The notes under the pieces are model-generated. The model had not been told where the DNA came from. It was given only the letters and a program-made list of their open reading frames with translations, and made no database searches. Shown here in pieces: positions 35,273 to 44,467 of a stretch of 64,000 bases of DNA. This DNA is from Larkinella insperata (GTDB lineage Bacteria > Bacteroidota > Bacteroidia > Cytophagales > Spirosomataceae), in assembly GCF_026248825.1 (NCBI RefSeq), contig NZ_CP110973.1, positions 5,353,501 to 5,417,500 of the forward strand. The letters run 5' to 3'. The position numbers were made by a program, and so were the translations under genes. The first letter of the stretch is position 1. Each line of letters begins with the position of its first letter.

Positions 35273-37207
35273 TTATTTTACTTCTTCAAACGGTACATCC
35301 GAAACGTTATCCTGCTGACCGGCTGACTGACCATTCTGGCCGTTGTCCGGACCGCCCTGGCCGGCAAAACCGTCCGCCGGGTTGGGACCTTGTGCACCGC
35401 CCGTGGCGTTGTACAGTTCCTGCGAAGCGGCCGCCCAGGCAGCGTTCAGTTTTTCGATACCCGCATCGATTGAGGCTGCATCACGGCTGCTGTGGGCCGT
35501 ACGCAATTCGCTCAGCGCACCTTCGATTGCCGTTTTATTGCCTTCAGAAAGTTTGTCGCCGTATTCTTTCAGTTGTTTTTCCGTTTGGAAAATCAGTGAG
35601 TCGGCCTGGTTTACTTTCTCGATTTTCTCGCGTTCGGCTTTATCCGCAGCTTCGTTGGCTTTGGCTTCTTCGCGCATCCGGTTGATTTCGGAATCACTCA
35701 GACCACTCGACGCTTCAATCCGGATTTTCTGCTCTTTGCCGGTGCCTTTGTCGCGGGCCGTTACGTGCAGAATACCGTTGGCATCGATATCGAACGTTAC
35801 TTCAATTTGCGGCACACCGCGCGGAGCCGGTGGAATACCGTCGAGGTGGAATCGACCGAGGGAACGGTTTTGAGCCGCCATCGGACGTTCGCCCTGCAGA
35901 ATATGGATTTCGACGCTCGGCTGGTTGTCGGAAGCCGTTGAGAACGTTTCTGATTTCTTGGTCGGAATCGTCGTGTTGGCGTCGATCAGGCGGGTCAAGA
36001 CGCCACCCATCGTTTCAATACCCAGCGACAGCGGGATAACGTCCAGCAGCAGTACGTCTTTTACTTCACCGGTCAAGACCCCACCCTGAATCGCGGCACC
36101 GATGGCCACGGCTTCGTCGGGGTTGACATTTTTCGACGGTTTTTTACCAAACAGTTTTTCAACTTCTTCTTGCACGCGCGGAATCCGGGTTGAACCACCG
36201 ACCAGGATGACTTCATCAATCTGGTTGGCCGATAGACCGGAGTTTTTCAGCGCCCGGCGGCAGGGTTCCAGACTGCGTTGAATCAGCGAGTCGGACAGTT
36301 GCTCAAATTTCGCCCGGCTCAGCGTCCGAACTAAGTGCTTGGGAATACCGTTCACCGGCATGATGTACGGCAGGTTTATTTCCGTAGAGCTCGAGCTCGA
36401 CAGTTCCACTTTGGCTTTTTCAGCGGCTTCTTTCAACCGTTGCAGCGCCATTGGGTCCTGACGCAGGTCGATGCCTTCGTCATTTTTGAACTCCTGCGCC
36501 AACCAGTCGATGATTACCTGATCAAAGTCGTCACCACCCAGGTGCGTATCACCGTCGGTTGATTTTACTTCGAATACGCCATCGCCCAGTTCCAGAATTG
36601 AAATATCAAACGTACCGCCACCTAAATCGAATACGGCGATTTTCATGTCCTGGTGCGTTTTGTCCAGACCGTACGCCAGAGCGGCAGCCGTCGGCTCGTT
36701 GATGATCCGTTTCACATCCAGACCCGCAATCTGACCGGCTTCTTTAGTAGCCTGACGCTCAGCGTCGTTGAAGTAAGCAGGCACCGTAATAACGGCTTCC
36801 GTTACCGTTTGCCCCAGGTAATCTTCGGCGGTCTGCTTCATTTTTTGCAGAATCAGAGCCGAAATTTCCTGCGGTGTATATTGCCGATCACCAATCCGGA
36901 CGCGTGGCGTGTCATTGGGGCCACGTTCTACGGAATAGGCAACCGTATTGATTTCGTTTTGAACTTCGTTGAACCGTTTTCCCATGAACCGTTTGATCGA
37001 CGAGATCGTGTTCTTGGGGTTGGTGATGGCCTGACGTTTCGCCGGATCACCGACCTTCCGCTCGCCGTTGCCGTTGTCCATGAAGGCGACAACCGACGGC
37101 GTAGTCCGACGGCCTTCGCTGTTAGCGATTACCACCGGCTCGTTACCTTCCATAACGGCCACGCACGAGTTGGTTGTTCCTAAGTCAATTCCTATAATCT
37201 TTCCCAT
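35273..37207 (-). CDS. dnaK: Molecular chaperone DnaK (Hsp70)
   Basis: 644 residues, full length. ATPase domain: IGIDLGTTNSCVAVMEG at the N-terminus, VFDLGGGTFDISILELG, and VGGSTRIPRVQEEV. Substrate-binding domain: DVIPLSLGIETMGG, ERPMAAQNRSLGRF, VTARDKGTGKEQ. The helical lid and a disordered Gly/Gln/Asn-rich tail end in FEEVK, the Bacteroidota variant of EEVD. No grpE or dnaJ lies in the window, so dnaK is monocistronic here. No CIRCE element was seen in the 250 bp upstream. Confidence 0.98.
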   Translation of the reverse strand: MGKIIGIDLGTTNSCVAVMEGNEPVVIANSEGRRTTPSVVAFMDNGNGERKVGDPAKRQAITNPKNTISSIKRFMGKRFNEVQNEINTVAYSVERGPNDTPRVRIGDRQYTPQEISALILQKMKQTAEDYLGQTVTEAVITVPAYFNDAERQATKEAGQIAGLDVKRIINEPTAAALAYGLDKTHQDMKIAVFDLGGGTFDISILELGDGVFEVKSTDGDTHLGGDDFDQVIIDWLAQEFKNDEGIDLRQDPMALQRLKEAAEKAKVELSSSSSTEINLPYIMPVNGIPKHLVRTLSRAKFEQLSDSLIQRSLEPCRRALKNSGLSANQIDEVILVGGSTRIPRVQEEVEKLFGKKPSKNVNPDEAVAIGAAIQGGVLTGEVKDVLLLDVIPLSLGIETMGGVLTRLIDANTTIPTKKSETFSTASDNQPSVEIHILQGERPMAAQNRSLGRFHLDGIPPAPRGVPQIEVTFDIDANGILHVTARDKGTGKEQKIRIEASSGLSDSEINRMREEAKANEAADKAEREKIEKVNQADSLIFQTEKQLKEYGDKLSEGNKTAIEGALSELRTAHSSRDAASIDAGIEKLNAAWAAASQELYNATGGAQGPNPADGFAGQGGPDNGQNGQSAGQQDNVSDVPFEEVK

Positions 37208-37434
37208 GATACTTTTTACGAATGTCTTGCTTTAAGTCGTTTGACAAACTACAATGGCTATTAAACAAGTTCGGTGCCAGCTCCGGAAAAAGCTATGAAA
37301 TGTGACAGATTGACAGCTAAAGCTGACTGAATGGCTTTTAATCCGCTTTTCAACGCAAATAACCTGACACGATGGAAACGCATTACCCGTCAAATCGATT
37401 ACCGGTGGCATTTTTAAGCGGGTGGTAAAAGCAA

Positions 37435-37460
37435 AAAGGCGGATTTCACAACCCGCCTTC
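37435..37460 (-). terminator. Intrinsic terminator of the DUF937-like gene
   Basis: AAGGCGG (37436-37442) pairs with CCGCCTT (37453-37459); the A-run to its left becomes a U-run on the minus strand. It lies directly after the stop codon at 37464. Confidence 0.75.
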
Positions 37461-37463
37461 CTG

Positions 37464-38039
37464 TTAATTGCCAAATAAGCCACCCAGCATTCCGCCCAGG
37501 CCCCCACTCCCCGACTGGTTTTGTTTGTTGGTATTTCCCCCGCCCATCAAGCCACCTGCTACCCGCATTAAATCGCTCATGTCCAGTTTACCGTCGGCCA
37601 TTGCCGAACTAGCCGCTCCCATCCAGTCAACCCCTTGCTGACCCGTTGCATGTCCCAGAATTTCGTTCCCGTTTACACTGCTGTCGTTTGTATCGCGCGC
37701 TTTATTCATAAACTTATTCAACACCATCGGAACCACCACGGTGGCAATCGACATCGCTACCTGCGGAGAAATGCCCAACCGTTCCATCAGGCTTTTCTGT
37801 ACATTTTGCTGGACTCCCTGCGTAACTGGACTCGTGCTCACATTTGCGTCGCTTCCCTGTCCCGTTACCATGCTCAGCAGACTGCCCAGATTACCGCCCT
37901 GCGCCTGCTGCTGCAAACCGCCTAGTATTCCGCTCGAAATGGCCTGTACAGCGTCTTCGTTTTGGTTATTGGGAATAGCCGGATTGTTAATGACTGCATC
38001 GCCCGTCTGCTGGCGAATTAAGTTCATGAGGGTCTCCAT
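37464..38039 (-). CDS. DUF937/YidB-like protein
   Basis: 191 residues from the ATG at 38039 (one codon before it another ATG at 38042). N-terminal METLMNLIRQQTGDAV and the Gly/Gln-rich GILGGLQQQAQGG, then MERLGISPQVAMSIATVVVP and a low-complexity Gly-rich C-terminus (GGLGGMLGGLFGN). This matches DUF937-type proteins of unknown function. No signal peptide. Upstream of dnaK on the same strand but separated by a terminator. Confidence 0.75.
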   Translation of the reverse strand: METLMNLIRQQTGDAVINNPAIPNNQNEDAVQAISSGILGGLQQQAQGGNLGSLLSMVTGQGSDANVSTSPVTQGVQQNVQKSLMERLGISPQVAMSIATVVVPMVLNKFMNKARDTNDSSVNGNEILGHATGQQGVDWMGAASSAMADGKLDMSDLMRVAGGLMGGGNTNKQNQSGSGGLGGMLGGLFGN

Positions 38040-38169
38040 CATGATTGAAAAAGAGTTTGATTGGGTAATGAATACCGTGAATAATCAGGACAACCTGTTT
38101 CTTTGTAAGTGTAACTAACCGCGCAAGAATCAGTTTTATTAAGACGCAATTATTTACCAATTGTAACCG

Positions 38170-38583
38170 ATGCCAGGCGAAGAACCGACCCCCGAACTTT
38201 CTTTTTCCGAATTGCTGAAGGACCTCTATTATCCCAGCGAATCCGATGAACCCGTGGAGTTTGTAAATTATCCCGTCCAGTTCGATCCCCCGTTAACAAG
38301 CGGGCATATGCGGGATTTGCTACTGGTTACCCCAGAAGTTTACGTTGAAGAAATACCGGAAACGGAATTTTGGGAACCTGTCGTGACCGATCAGGACTGG
38401 TACGACGAAGAGGAGAAAAGAAGAACCGCCCGTTTTAGCGAACTGCAGAAGCGCATTGAATTGGTTTTGACAGACCGGCAGGCTTTTCGGGTTGGCGACG
38501 TGGAAGTGGGTTTATACCTGCTCGGACGGAAAGCCGACGGCTTTTGGGCGGGACTTCGAACGACGGTTGTAGAGACAACCTAA
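38170..38583 (+). CDS. NuiA-like protein (nuclease A inhibitor family)
   Basis: 137 residues, strongly acidic. The N-terminal half is low in order (many Glu/Pro). The C-terminal part, ELQKRIELVLTDRQAFRVGD followed by VGLYLLGRKADGFWAGLRT, resembles the NuiA fold, which also occurs in many Bacteroidota proteins without a known nuclease partner. No DNA/RNA non-specific nuclease gene is next to it. Family call moderate; inhibitory activity is not implied. Confidence 0.6.
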   Translation: MPGEEPTPELSFSELLKDLYYPSESDEPVEFVNYPVQFDPPLTSGHMRDLLLVTPEVYVEEIPETEFWEPVVTDQDWYDEEEKRRTARFSELQKRIELVLTDRQAFRVGDVEVGLYLLGRKADGFWAGLRTTVVETT

Positions 38584-38612
38584 AAAAACAGGCAGCCCTT
38601 GGGGCTGCCTGC
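38583..38612 (-). terminator. Intrinsic terminator of the rplT operon
   Basis: AGGCAGCCC (38590-38598) pairs with GGGCTGCCT (38602-38610); on the minus strand it is followed by UGUUUUUUUA. It lies 10 bp after the rplT stop. It may also slow the convergent NuiA-like transcript. Confidence 0.9.
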
Positions 38613-38620
38613 TATACTAT

Positions 38621-38965
38621 TTATTTCACAGTTTCAACAACGGCTTTGAAAGCCTCGGGATGGTTCATGGCCAGGTCAGCCAGAACTTTTCTGTTCAATT
38701 CGATACCGGATGCGTTGATTTTACCCATCAATGCTGAATAGGAAAGACCGTTTAGACGCGCACCGGCGTTAATCCGCTGAATCCAGAGGGCGCGGAAATC
38801 CCGTTTTTTCTGGCGACGGTCGCGGAACGAATAAACGAGGCCTTTCTCAACCGCGTTTTTCGCTACCGTCCAAACATTTTTACGACGACCAAAGTATCCT
38901 TTGGCCAGTTTCATTACTTTTTTGCGACGTGCCCGGGAGGCAACGTGGTTCACTGAACGTGGCAT
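38621..38965 (-). CDS. rplT: 50S ribosomal protein L20
   Basis: 114 residues, the standard length. Typical MPRSVNHVASRARRKKVMKL start, GYFGRRKNVWTVAKNAVEKG, RQKKRDFRALWIQRINAGAR and LAMNHPEAFKAVVE. It binds 23S rRNA early in assembly and in other bacteria represses its own operon. It is third in the infC-rpmI-rplT order, 184 bp after rpmI. Confidence 0.98.
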   Translation of the reverse strand: MPRSVNHVASRARRKKVMKLAKGYFGRRKNVWTVAKNAVEKGLVYSFRDRRQKKRDFRALWIQRINAGARLNGLSYSALMGKINASGIELNRKVLADLAMNHPEAFKAVVETVK

Positions 38966-39049
38966 TTTTTAGTTAGTTTGTTTTTGACGACAGGCGACAA
39001 AATCAGTGAAAAGGTATGAGTGAAGAGTTAGCGTAGCGCTATTGAAAAA

Positions 39050-39081
39050 ACTCTTACTTCTCAACTCTTGCTTCTTAACTC
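39050..39081. repeat. 14-bp tandem repeat in the rpmI-rplT spacer
   Basis: ACTCTTACTTCTCA (39050-39063) is followed by ACTCTTGCTTCTTA (39064-39077) and a partial third copy ACTC. Two mismatches between units. It lies in an unusually long rpmI-rplT spacer. Confidence 0.6.
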
Positions 39082-39149
39082 CTTTGTGCTTTAGGCCTGT
39101 AATCGGGTTGAACATGAAACCGCGCGGGGAAACCGCGAAAGCCAGGCAA

Positions 39150-39347
39150 TTACGCTAGGCCGAGCATTACCTGAATCCGACGCTCATCCCCTTTAAACAC
39201 CAGCGCGTCGTGAACGAGGTTGCGCTTGCGTTTGGTTGATTTCTTCGTCAGGATGTGGCTGTGGAAAGCGTGTTTCCGTTTGATTTTACCGGTACCCGTC
39301 AGCTTGAACCGCTTCTTGGCGCCCGAATTGGTTTTAATTTTTGGCAT
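39150..39347 (-). CDS. rpmI: 50S ribosomal protein L35
   Basis: 65 residues, standard length, very basic: MPKIKTNSGAKKRFKLTGTG, IKRKHAFHSHILTKKSTKRK, then DERRIQVMLGLA. Second gene of the infC-rpmI-rplT set, 162 bp downstream of infC. Confidence 0.98.
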   Translation of the reverse strand: MPKIKTNSGAKKRFKLTGTGKIKRKHAFHSHILTKKSTKRKRNLVHDALVFKGDERRIQVMLGLA

Positions 39348-39509
39348 TGTTGTAAAACAGAAAAGTTGCTGATTGTGAAACAGGGCGCAAAGTTAGGAAA
39401 AATAAAGCAGAAAAGGAAGAATAAAGAAAGAGGCTTCAAGAAGATAACCCGATCCGCCCAACGGCGACCGCTTACCCTCTTGAGGCCTCTTTTCTATGTT
39501 TCCTAAAAC

Positions 39510-40070
39510 TTATTTTTTCGGTGTAAGTACCTTTGGAGCCAGAAACATGATCATCCGTTTGCCTTCGAGCTTCGGTTCAGCCTCCACTTTGCCGATGTCT
39601 TCCAGTCCTTTGGCAAACCGCGCCAGCAGTTCGAAGCCGCGCTCTTTGAAAACAATCGAGCGACCGACAAACTGTACGTAGGCTTTTACTTTGGAGCCTT
39701 CTTTCAGGAAGCTAATGGCGTGTTTGAGTTTAAATTCGAAATCGTGATCGTCGGTGTTCGGACCGAACCGGATTTCTTTAATAACGACTTTCTGCGCCTT
39801 CGCCTTAATTTCCTTTTGCTTCTTCTTTTGTTCGTACTTGAACTTGGAGTAGTCAACAATGCGGCAAACGGGCGGAACGGCATTCGGTGATATCTCGACA
39901 AGGTCCAAGTTCTGAGCCTGGGCTAGTGCCAGAGCCTGCTGAATCTCGTAAATTCCCTGTTCGACGTTTTCACCAACTACCCGAACCTGGCGGGCTTGAA
40001 TACGGCCGTTGATCCGATACGGTTCTTCGACCACACGCGGGGGGCGCATGGGTCTGCGCTGTAATGCCAT
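39510..40070 (-). CDS. infC: Translation initiation factor IF-3
   Basis: 186 residues. N-terminal domain YRINGRIQARQVRVVGENVE and LDLVEISPNAVPPVCRI, linker YSKFKYEQKKKQKE, C-terminal domain EIRFGPNTDDHDFEFKLKHA and VKAYVQFVGRS. It starts at a plain ATG (40070), not the rare AUU known from enterobacterial infC, so the classical start-codon autoregulation is not expected. Downstream of thrS with a 209-bp spacer that contains a long inverted repeat. Confidence 0.98.
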   Translation of the reverse strand: MALQRRPMRPPRVVEEPYRINGRIQARQVRVVGENVEQGIYEIQQALALAQAQNLDLVEISPNAVPPVCRIVDYSKFKYEQKKKQKEIKAKAQKVVIKEIRFGPNTDDHDFEFKLKHAISFLKEGSKVKAYVQFVGRSIVFKERGFELLARFAKGLEDIGKVEAEPKLEGKRMIMFLAPKVLTPKK

Positions 40071-40195
40071 AGATAATGTTTAGAGTTGAAAATAAATCCG
40101 CGAAAGCGGTTGATTACGTGGCTATAACGTAATGCTGTTTATAAAGTTTCCGGTAAAATAAAGATTTTGAGTATCCGGAACAAATTTTTGAGTCA

Positions 40196-40269
40196 ACAAG
40201 GCAGAATGACCCACAAAAAACCGTCGTGACGGCCATTTGAATGTCTTTGCGTGGGTTATTCTGCCTTGT
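40196..40269 (-). promoter_or_regulatory. Long nested inverted repeat in the thrS-infC spacer
   Basis: Positions 40196-40214 and 40251-40269 are inverted copies over 19 bp with one mismatch. Inside lies CCGTCGTGACGG (40221-40232), a second small palindrome followed on the minus strand by six Ts (40220-40215). The whole forms a nested hairpin in the transcript between thrS and infC. It could be the thrS terminator, an attenuator or L20-leader-like element, or a tiny MITE-like insertion; no target-site duplication was seen. Confidence 0.6.
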
Positions 40270-40279
40270 TTCTCCCGAA

Positions 40280-42232
40280 TTAAACTACAGGTGCTGCCGT
40301 TGGTTTGATTTCATTCTGAAAAAACTCCACAAATTCGGTCAGCGACATCGACCCGACATCGCCTTCGCCTTTGCGACGGACGGAAACCCGGCCTTCTGAT
40401 TGCTCTTTTTCCCCCAGAATCAGCATGAACGGCACTTTGCTCAGCTCGGAATCCCGGATCTTGCGGCCAATTTTTTCGTCGCGGTGATCGACGTAGCCCC
40501 GAATGTCGTTTTCCTGAAGCATCAGAAAAACTTCGTTGGCGTAATCTTCGTATTTTTCCGAAATCGGCAGCACCGCAATTTGATCCGGCGACAGCCAGAG
40601 CGGAAAGTTCCCGGCCGTATTCTCGATCAGAATCGCAATAAACCGTTCCAGGGAGCCAAAAGGCGCGCGGTGAATCATGACCGGACGGTACTTCTGATTA
40701 TCCGAGCCCGTATACTCCAGTTCAAAGCGTTCCGGCAGGTTATAATCGACCTGTACGGTTCCGAGCTGCCATTTCCGGCCCAGAGCATCTTTCACCATAA
40801 AATCGAGCTTCGGTCCGTAGAAAGCCGCTTCGCCCAGTTCGGTTACGGTGCGCAGGCCCTTTTCGGCGGCTGCTTCCACAATGGCGGCTTCGGCTTTCTC
40901 CCATACTTCGTCGGTACCGATGTATTTCTGCTTGTTCTCCGGATCGCGGAGGGAAATTTGGGCCATATAATCGTTGAAGCCGAGCGACCGGAACACGTAC
41001 AGCACCAGATCGATCACCTTCATGAACTCTTCTTTGACCTGATCCGGCCGGCAGAAAATGTGGGCGTCGTCCTGGGTGAAACCGCGCACCCGGGTCAACC
41101 CGTGCAACTCCCCGCTTTGTTCGTACCGGTACACCGTTCCAAACTCGGCCAACCGCAGCGGCAGATCACGGTATGAACGCGGCTTGGTTTTATAAATCTC
41201 GCAGTGATGCGGGCAGTTCATGGGCTTCAACAGAAACTCCTCACCGGCTTCGGGCGTCAGAATGGGCTTGAACGAATCTTCGCCGTATTTTTCCCAGTGG
41301 CCCGACGTTACATACAACTGTTTGGCGCCGATGTGCGGAGTAACCACCGGCGAGTAACCCGCCCGGACCTGCGCTTTCCGCAGGAAGTTTTCGAGCCGCT
41401 CGCGCAGCATGGTACCTTTTGGCAGCCAGAGGGGAAGCCCCGCTCCAACTTTCTCCGAGAACGCAAACAGTTCCAGTTCTTTACCCAGCTTGCGATGGTC
41501 GCGTTTTTTGGCTTCCTCCAGCAAGTACAGGTAGTCGTCGAGTTCCTTCTGTTTCGGGAAGGTTACGGCGTAGACGCGGGTCAGCATCTTATTTTTTTCG
41601 TCACCGCGCCAGTAGGCTCCGGCCACGTTCATGATCTTGGCCGCTTTGATAAAACCGGTATTCGGAATGTGGGGTCCGCGGCAGAGATCGGTAAAATTGC
41701 CCTGTCTGTAAAAGGTGATGGTTCCGTCGTCGAGCCCTTCCAGCAGGTCGAGTTTGTAGGGGTCGCCTTTTTCTTCAAAATACGCTACGGCTTCGGCTTT
41801 GCTGATCGGCTGACGCACAAACTCCTGTTTCTGACGCGCCAGTTCAAGCATTTTATCCTCTACCTTTTTAAAATCTTCCTGCGAGAAATGCTGCCCGTTC
41901 AGGTCTACGTCATAGTAAAACCCTTTCTCGATCGGCGGACCAATACCAAATTTGATGCCCGGATACAAGGCTTCCAGAGCTTCGGCCAGCAAGTGCGCCG
42001 AGGAGTGCCAGAATGTCGCTTTTCCTTCGGGGTCGTTCCACGTCAACAGCGTAACCGTCGCATCCGCGGTGATGGGGCGCGTTGCATCCTGCACCGTTCC
42101 GTTCACTTTAGCGGCCAGCACATTGCGCGCCAGCCCTTCGCTGATGCTCATGGCAATTTCCAGACTGGTTACTCCGTTGGGATACTCCCGGACACTGCCG
42201 TCGGGCAGCGTAATACGAATTTGGTCACTCAT
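40280..42232 (-). CDS. thrS: Threonine--tRNA ligase
   Basis: 650 residues, complete. N-terminal TGS domain (IRITLPDGSVREYPNGVTSL), editing domain with HSSAHLLAEALE and the zinc-type YWRGDEKNKMLTRVY region, class II core with the zinc Cys in KPMNCPHHCEIYK, RYEQSGELHGLTRVRGFTQD, and a C-terminal anticodon domain (VLPISEKYEDYANEV). Charges tRNA-Thr. First of the thrS-infC-rpmI-rplT order, conserved in many bacteria. No T-box is expected in this phylum and none was seen. Confidence 0.98.
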   Translation of the reverse strand: MSDQIRITLPDGSVREYPNGVTSLEIAMSISEGLARNVLAAKVNGTVQDATRPITADATVTLLTWNDPEGKATFWHSSAHLLAEALEALYPGIKFGIGPPIEKGFYYDVDLNGQHFSQEDFKKVEDKMLELARQKQEFVRQPISKAEAVAYFEEKGDPYKLDLLEGLDDGTITFYRQGNFTDLCRGPHIPNTGFIKAAKIMNVAGAYWRGDEKNKMLTRVYAVTFPKQKELDDYLYLLEEAKKRDHRKLGKELELFAFSEKVGAGLPLWLPKGTMLRERLENFLRKAQVRAGYSPVVTPHIGAKQLYVTSGHWEKYGEDSFKPILTPEAGEEFLLKPMNCPHHCEIYKTKPRSYRDLPLRLAEFGTVYRYEQSGELHGLTRVRGFTQDDAHIFCRPDQVKEEFMKVIDLVLYVFRSLGFNDYMAQISLRDPENKQKYIGTDEVWEKAEAAIVEAAAEKGLRTVTELGEAAFYGPKLDFMVKDALGRKWQLGTVQVDYNLPERFELEYTGSDNQKYRPVMIHRAPFGSLERFIAILIENTAGNFPLWLSPDQIAVLPISEKYEDYANEVFLMLQENDIRGYVDHRDEKIGRKIRDSELSKVPFMLILGEKEQSEGRVSVRRKGEGDVGSMSLTEFVEFFQNEIKPTAAPVV

Positions 42233-42307
42233 TTTAGTATTGATTTATACATTGGTATTTCAAGTGGCAATTTTCCACAAAAGGACGCTGAAAGCAAGGA
42301 AATGCGA

Positions 42308-43492
42308 TTAATTTCTGGTCGAATCCCGGCCTATACGGGTCCGGGGCTGAATCATCATCACACGAACCCGCGTCGTGTCCAGAACGGAACGCGGGCCGTT
42401 GGTGCCGCTCGAACCATTTTCGGCGGACAGATCGGTTCCGTAGCCATACTCATTCCGTTTACGAACCCGCCAGTAGCCATAGTAAGCCTGCTGATCGCCC
42501 GCGTTCTCCTGCATGGCTAACGCATAAAGGCTAATGGCTTGTTCCCACTGCCGCATTTGTTCATAACACATCGCCCGGTAGAAATTAATCCGGGGGTATT
42601 TGGGGTCCAGCTTCAAAACCTGATCGAAGTGAACCAGGGCCTGGGGCATGTTCCGAATCTTCATCATGACCAGCCCCGACTGCAACTGGGCCGCAATCAT
42701 CGTTGGCTGCAGTTGAAGCGCCCTGCGGTAATAATGATAGGCACTGTCTTCCACGGAAGTTTGCTGGTAGATCCGGCCCAGGGCATACATTAAACCGGGG
42801 TCATTCGGAAAATAAGCAGTTCCGCGCTTGTTGTAGGCGATGGCGGCCGGGTAATTTCCCCGAACGCCGTGGATAACCGACAACTGCACATAAGGCTCCA
42901 GAAACCGGGGCTTTAGCGTCAGGGCCCGGTTGTAAAACGAAACAGCCCGGGCCGTATCTCCCGATTTGGCGGCTACCAGTCCGTTCAGATAAAACGCTTC
43001 GCCTTCATAAGGTGCCATTTGCAGGGCTTTTACCAGGTAAAACCGGGCGCGGTCCAGTTCCTTCTGCTGCTGCAGCAAGTCCCCGATAACTATGTACAGT
43101 TCCGGGGTATTTACGCCCAACCCCTCGGCCCGCAGCGCGCTTTCCAGTCCGTCTTCGTATAACTGCCGTTTCCGCAGCACCTTGGCTTTGACAAAGTGGT
43201 ACCGCCCTTCGTTGTCATCGCGGTCGAGAGCCTCGTTGATGTCGGAGAGTGCTTCCCCGGTTTTCCCGAGGTCCATGTACAACGCGGCCCGTTTGGCGTA
43301 GGCCGACGCCGGACTGCTTTGGTTGATGGCCCGCGTCAGGGCTTCCAGGGCCGCCTGATTCCGGATGTCGCCCGAATTTTGCGGAACCGCCGGGATGCGG
43401 GTATGCCGCTGATCCTCGCCGGAACATGCCACCAGCAAACAACATCCCATCAACCACCAGAGGCTTACGAATCTGCCCATCCTATCTCTCAT
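42308..43492 (-). CDS. TPR-repeat lipoprotein
   Basis: 394 residues from the ATG at 43492 (43480 is also possible). The signal SLWWLMGCCLLVACSGEDQ ends in a lipobox Cys. The body consists of tandem TPRs, e.g. ASAYAKRAALYMDLGKTGEA, LYIVIGDLLQQQKELDRARF, GEAFYLNGLVAAKSGDTARA and PGLMYALGRIYQQTSVEDSA. Periplasmic, membrane-anchored protein-protein interaction role; partner unknown. It lies upstream of thrS on the same strand. Confidence 0.85.
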   Translation of the reverse strand: MRDRMGRFVSLWWLMGCCLLVACSGEDQRHTRIPAVPQNSGDIRNQAALEALTRAINQSSPASAYAKRAALYMDLGKTGEALSDINEALDRDDNEGRYHFVKAKVLRKRQLYEDGLESALRAEGLGVNTPELYIVIGDLLQQQKELDRARFYLVKALQMAPYEGEAFYLNGLVAAKSGDTARAVSFYNRALTLKPRFLEPYVQLSVIHGVRGNYPAAIAYNKRGTAYFPNDPGLMYALGRIYQQTSVEDSAYHYYRRALQLQPTMIAAQLQSGLVMMKIRNMPQALVHFDQVLKLDPKYPRINFYRAMCYEQMRQWEQAISLYALAMQENAGDQQAYYGYWRVRKRNEYGYGTDLSAENGSSGTNGPRSVLDTTRVRVMMIQPRTRIGRDSTRN

Positions 43493-43570
43493 GAAAAACA
43501 TCAATTCCACTCGTGCCAACGCCTTTGAAAGGCATCAGCACGGCTGAATTTCCTACTGCAAATATAGGTT

Positions 43571-44467
43571 TTAGATGGAAGAAAACCGATAAAAGACGCC
43601 CAGCGGCAGGCGTTTCGCAAAACCGTCGGCGAGGTACAATTCGCCAAATTCGGTATTGGGGCGCTCGCCAAAATGGGCGCGCATCAGGTTTTCGAGTATC
43701 AGCGCCGAAAAGCCGAGGGAATACAGATTAATGATCAGAAAATAGTTTTGCCGATCCAGCAGTTCCGCACAAACCTGCAGCAAGTCGCTCAGGTGTTCTT
43801 CCAGCAGCCACTTCTCGCCTTCGGGTCCGCGGCCGTAGGCGGGCGGGTCCAGAATCAGACCGTTATAGGTGTTACCCCGCCGGACTTCGCGCCGGACAAA
43901 CTTCAGGGCGTCTTCCACCACCCAGCGAATGTTGTCGAGCCCGCTGGCTTCCATGTTTTCCCGCGACCAGGTGATCACCTGCTTAACGGCATCAACGTGG
44001 GTGACGTCGGCCCCGGCCTGCCGGGCGGCCAGCGAAGCCGCCCCGGTGTAGGCAAACAAATTCAGAACCCGCGGTTTTTCAACCGGCAACTGCTCAACTT
44101 TCTGGTGAATGTAAGGCCAGTTGACGGCCTGTTCCGGAAAAATGCCGACGTGTTTAAACGAGGAAAGCGACAGTTTGAAGGTTAGATCCAGCCCGCTCGA
44201 CTGGTACGGGATAAACCACTTTTCGTCCATTTTCGAACGAAGCACCCATTCGCCTTTTTCCTGCGATCCTTTGTCGCGTTTGAAAACGGCGTGCGAACGG
44301 TGCTGCCAGTCGGCGTCGGTCAACGACTTGGGCCAGATGGCCTGCGGTTCGGGGCGGCTGAGAATAAACGAGCCGAACCGTTCCAGTTTTTCGAAACCGC
44401 CGGTATCAATCAATTCATAGGAGGACCAGCTTTCGGGAGTCAGCAGTTCCAGTTGGTTACTTTGCAT
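43571..44467 (-). CDS. RlmI/RlmK-like class I SAM-dependent methyltransferase
   Basis: 298 residues. The N-terminal part (ELIDTGGFEKLERFGSFIL, RPEPQAIWPKSLTDADWQH) is the extra domain seen in RlmI/RlmK-like enzymes of this phylum. SAM motif I RVLNLFAYTGAASLAARQAG, then THVDAVKQVITWSRENMEAS, and the catalytic LILDPPAYGRGPEGEKW. This DPPxY/F signature points to nucleic-acid base methylation, probably rRNA. The PUA domain of canonical RlmI is absent. Its start overlaps the EVE gene end by 11 bp. Confidence 0.85.
   Translation of the reverse strand: MQSNQLELLTPESWSSYELIDTGGFEKLERFGSFILSRPEPQAIWPKSLTDADWQHRSHAVFKRDKGSQEKGEWVLRSKMDEKWFIPYQSSGLDLTFKLSLSSFKHVGIFPEQAVNWPYIHQKVEQLPVEKPRVLNLFAYTGAASLAARQAGADVTHVDAVKQVITWSRENMEASGLDNIRWVVEDALKFVRREVRRGNTYNGLILDPPAYGRGPEGEKWLLEEHLSDLLQVCAELLDRQNYFLIINLYSLGFSALILENLMRAHFGERPNTEFGELYLADGFAKRLPLGVFYRFSSI

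Noticed and set aside
40196..40269. Insertion of a full mobile element between thrS and infC
   Set aside because: Inverted ends exist, but there is no transposase and no target-site duplication; kept only as a small repeat or regulatory structure.
41204..42520. 438-codon ORF antisense to thrS
   Set aside because: Opposite to a full-length thrS and extending into the TPR gene; no protein-like features.
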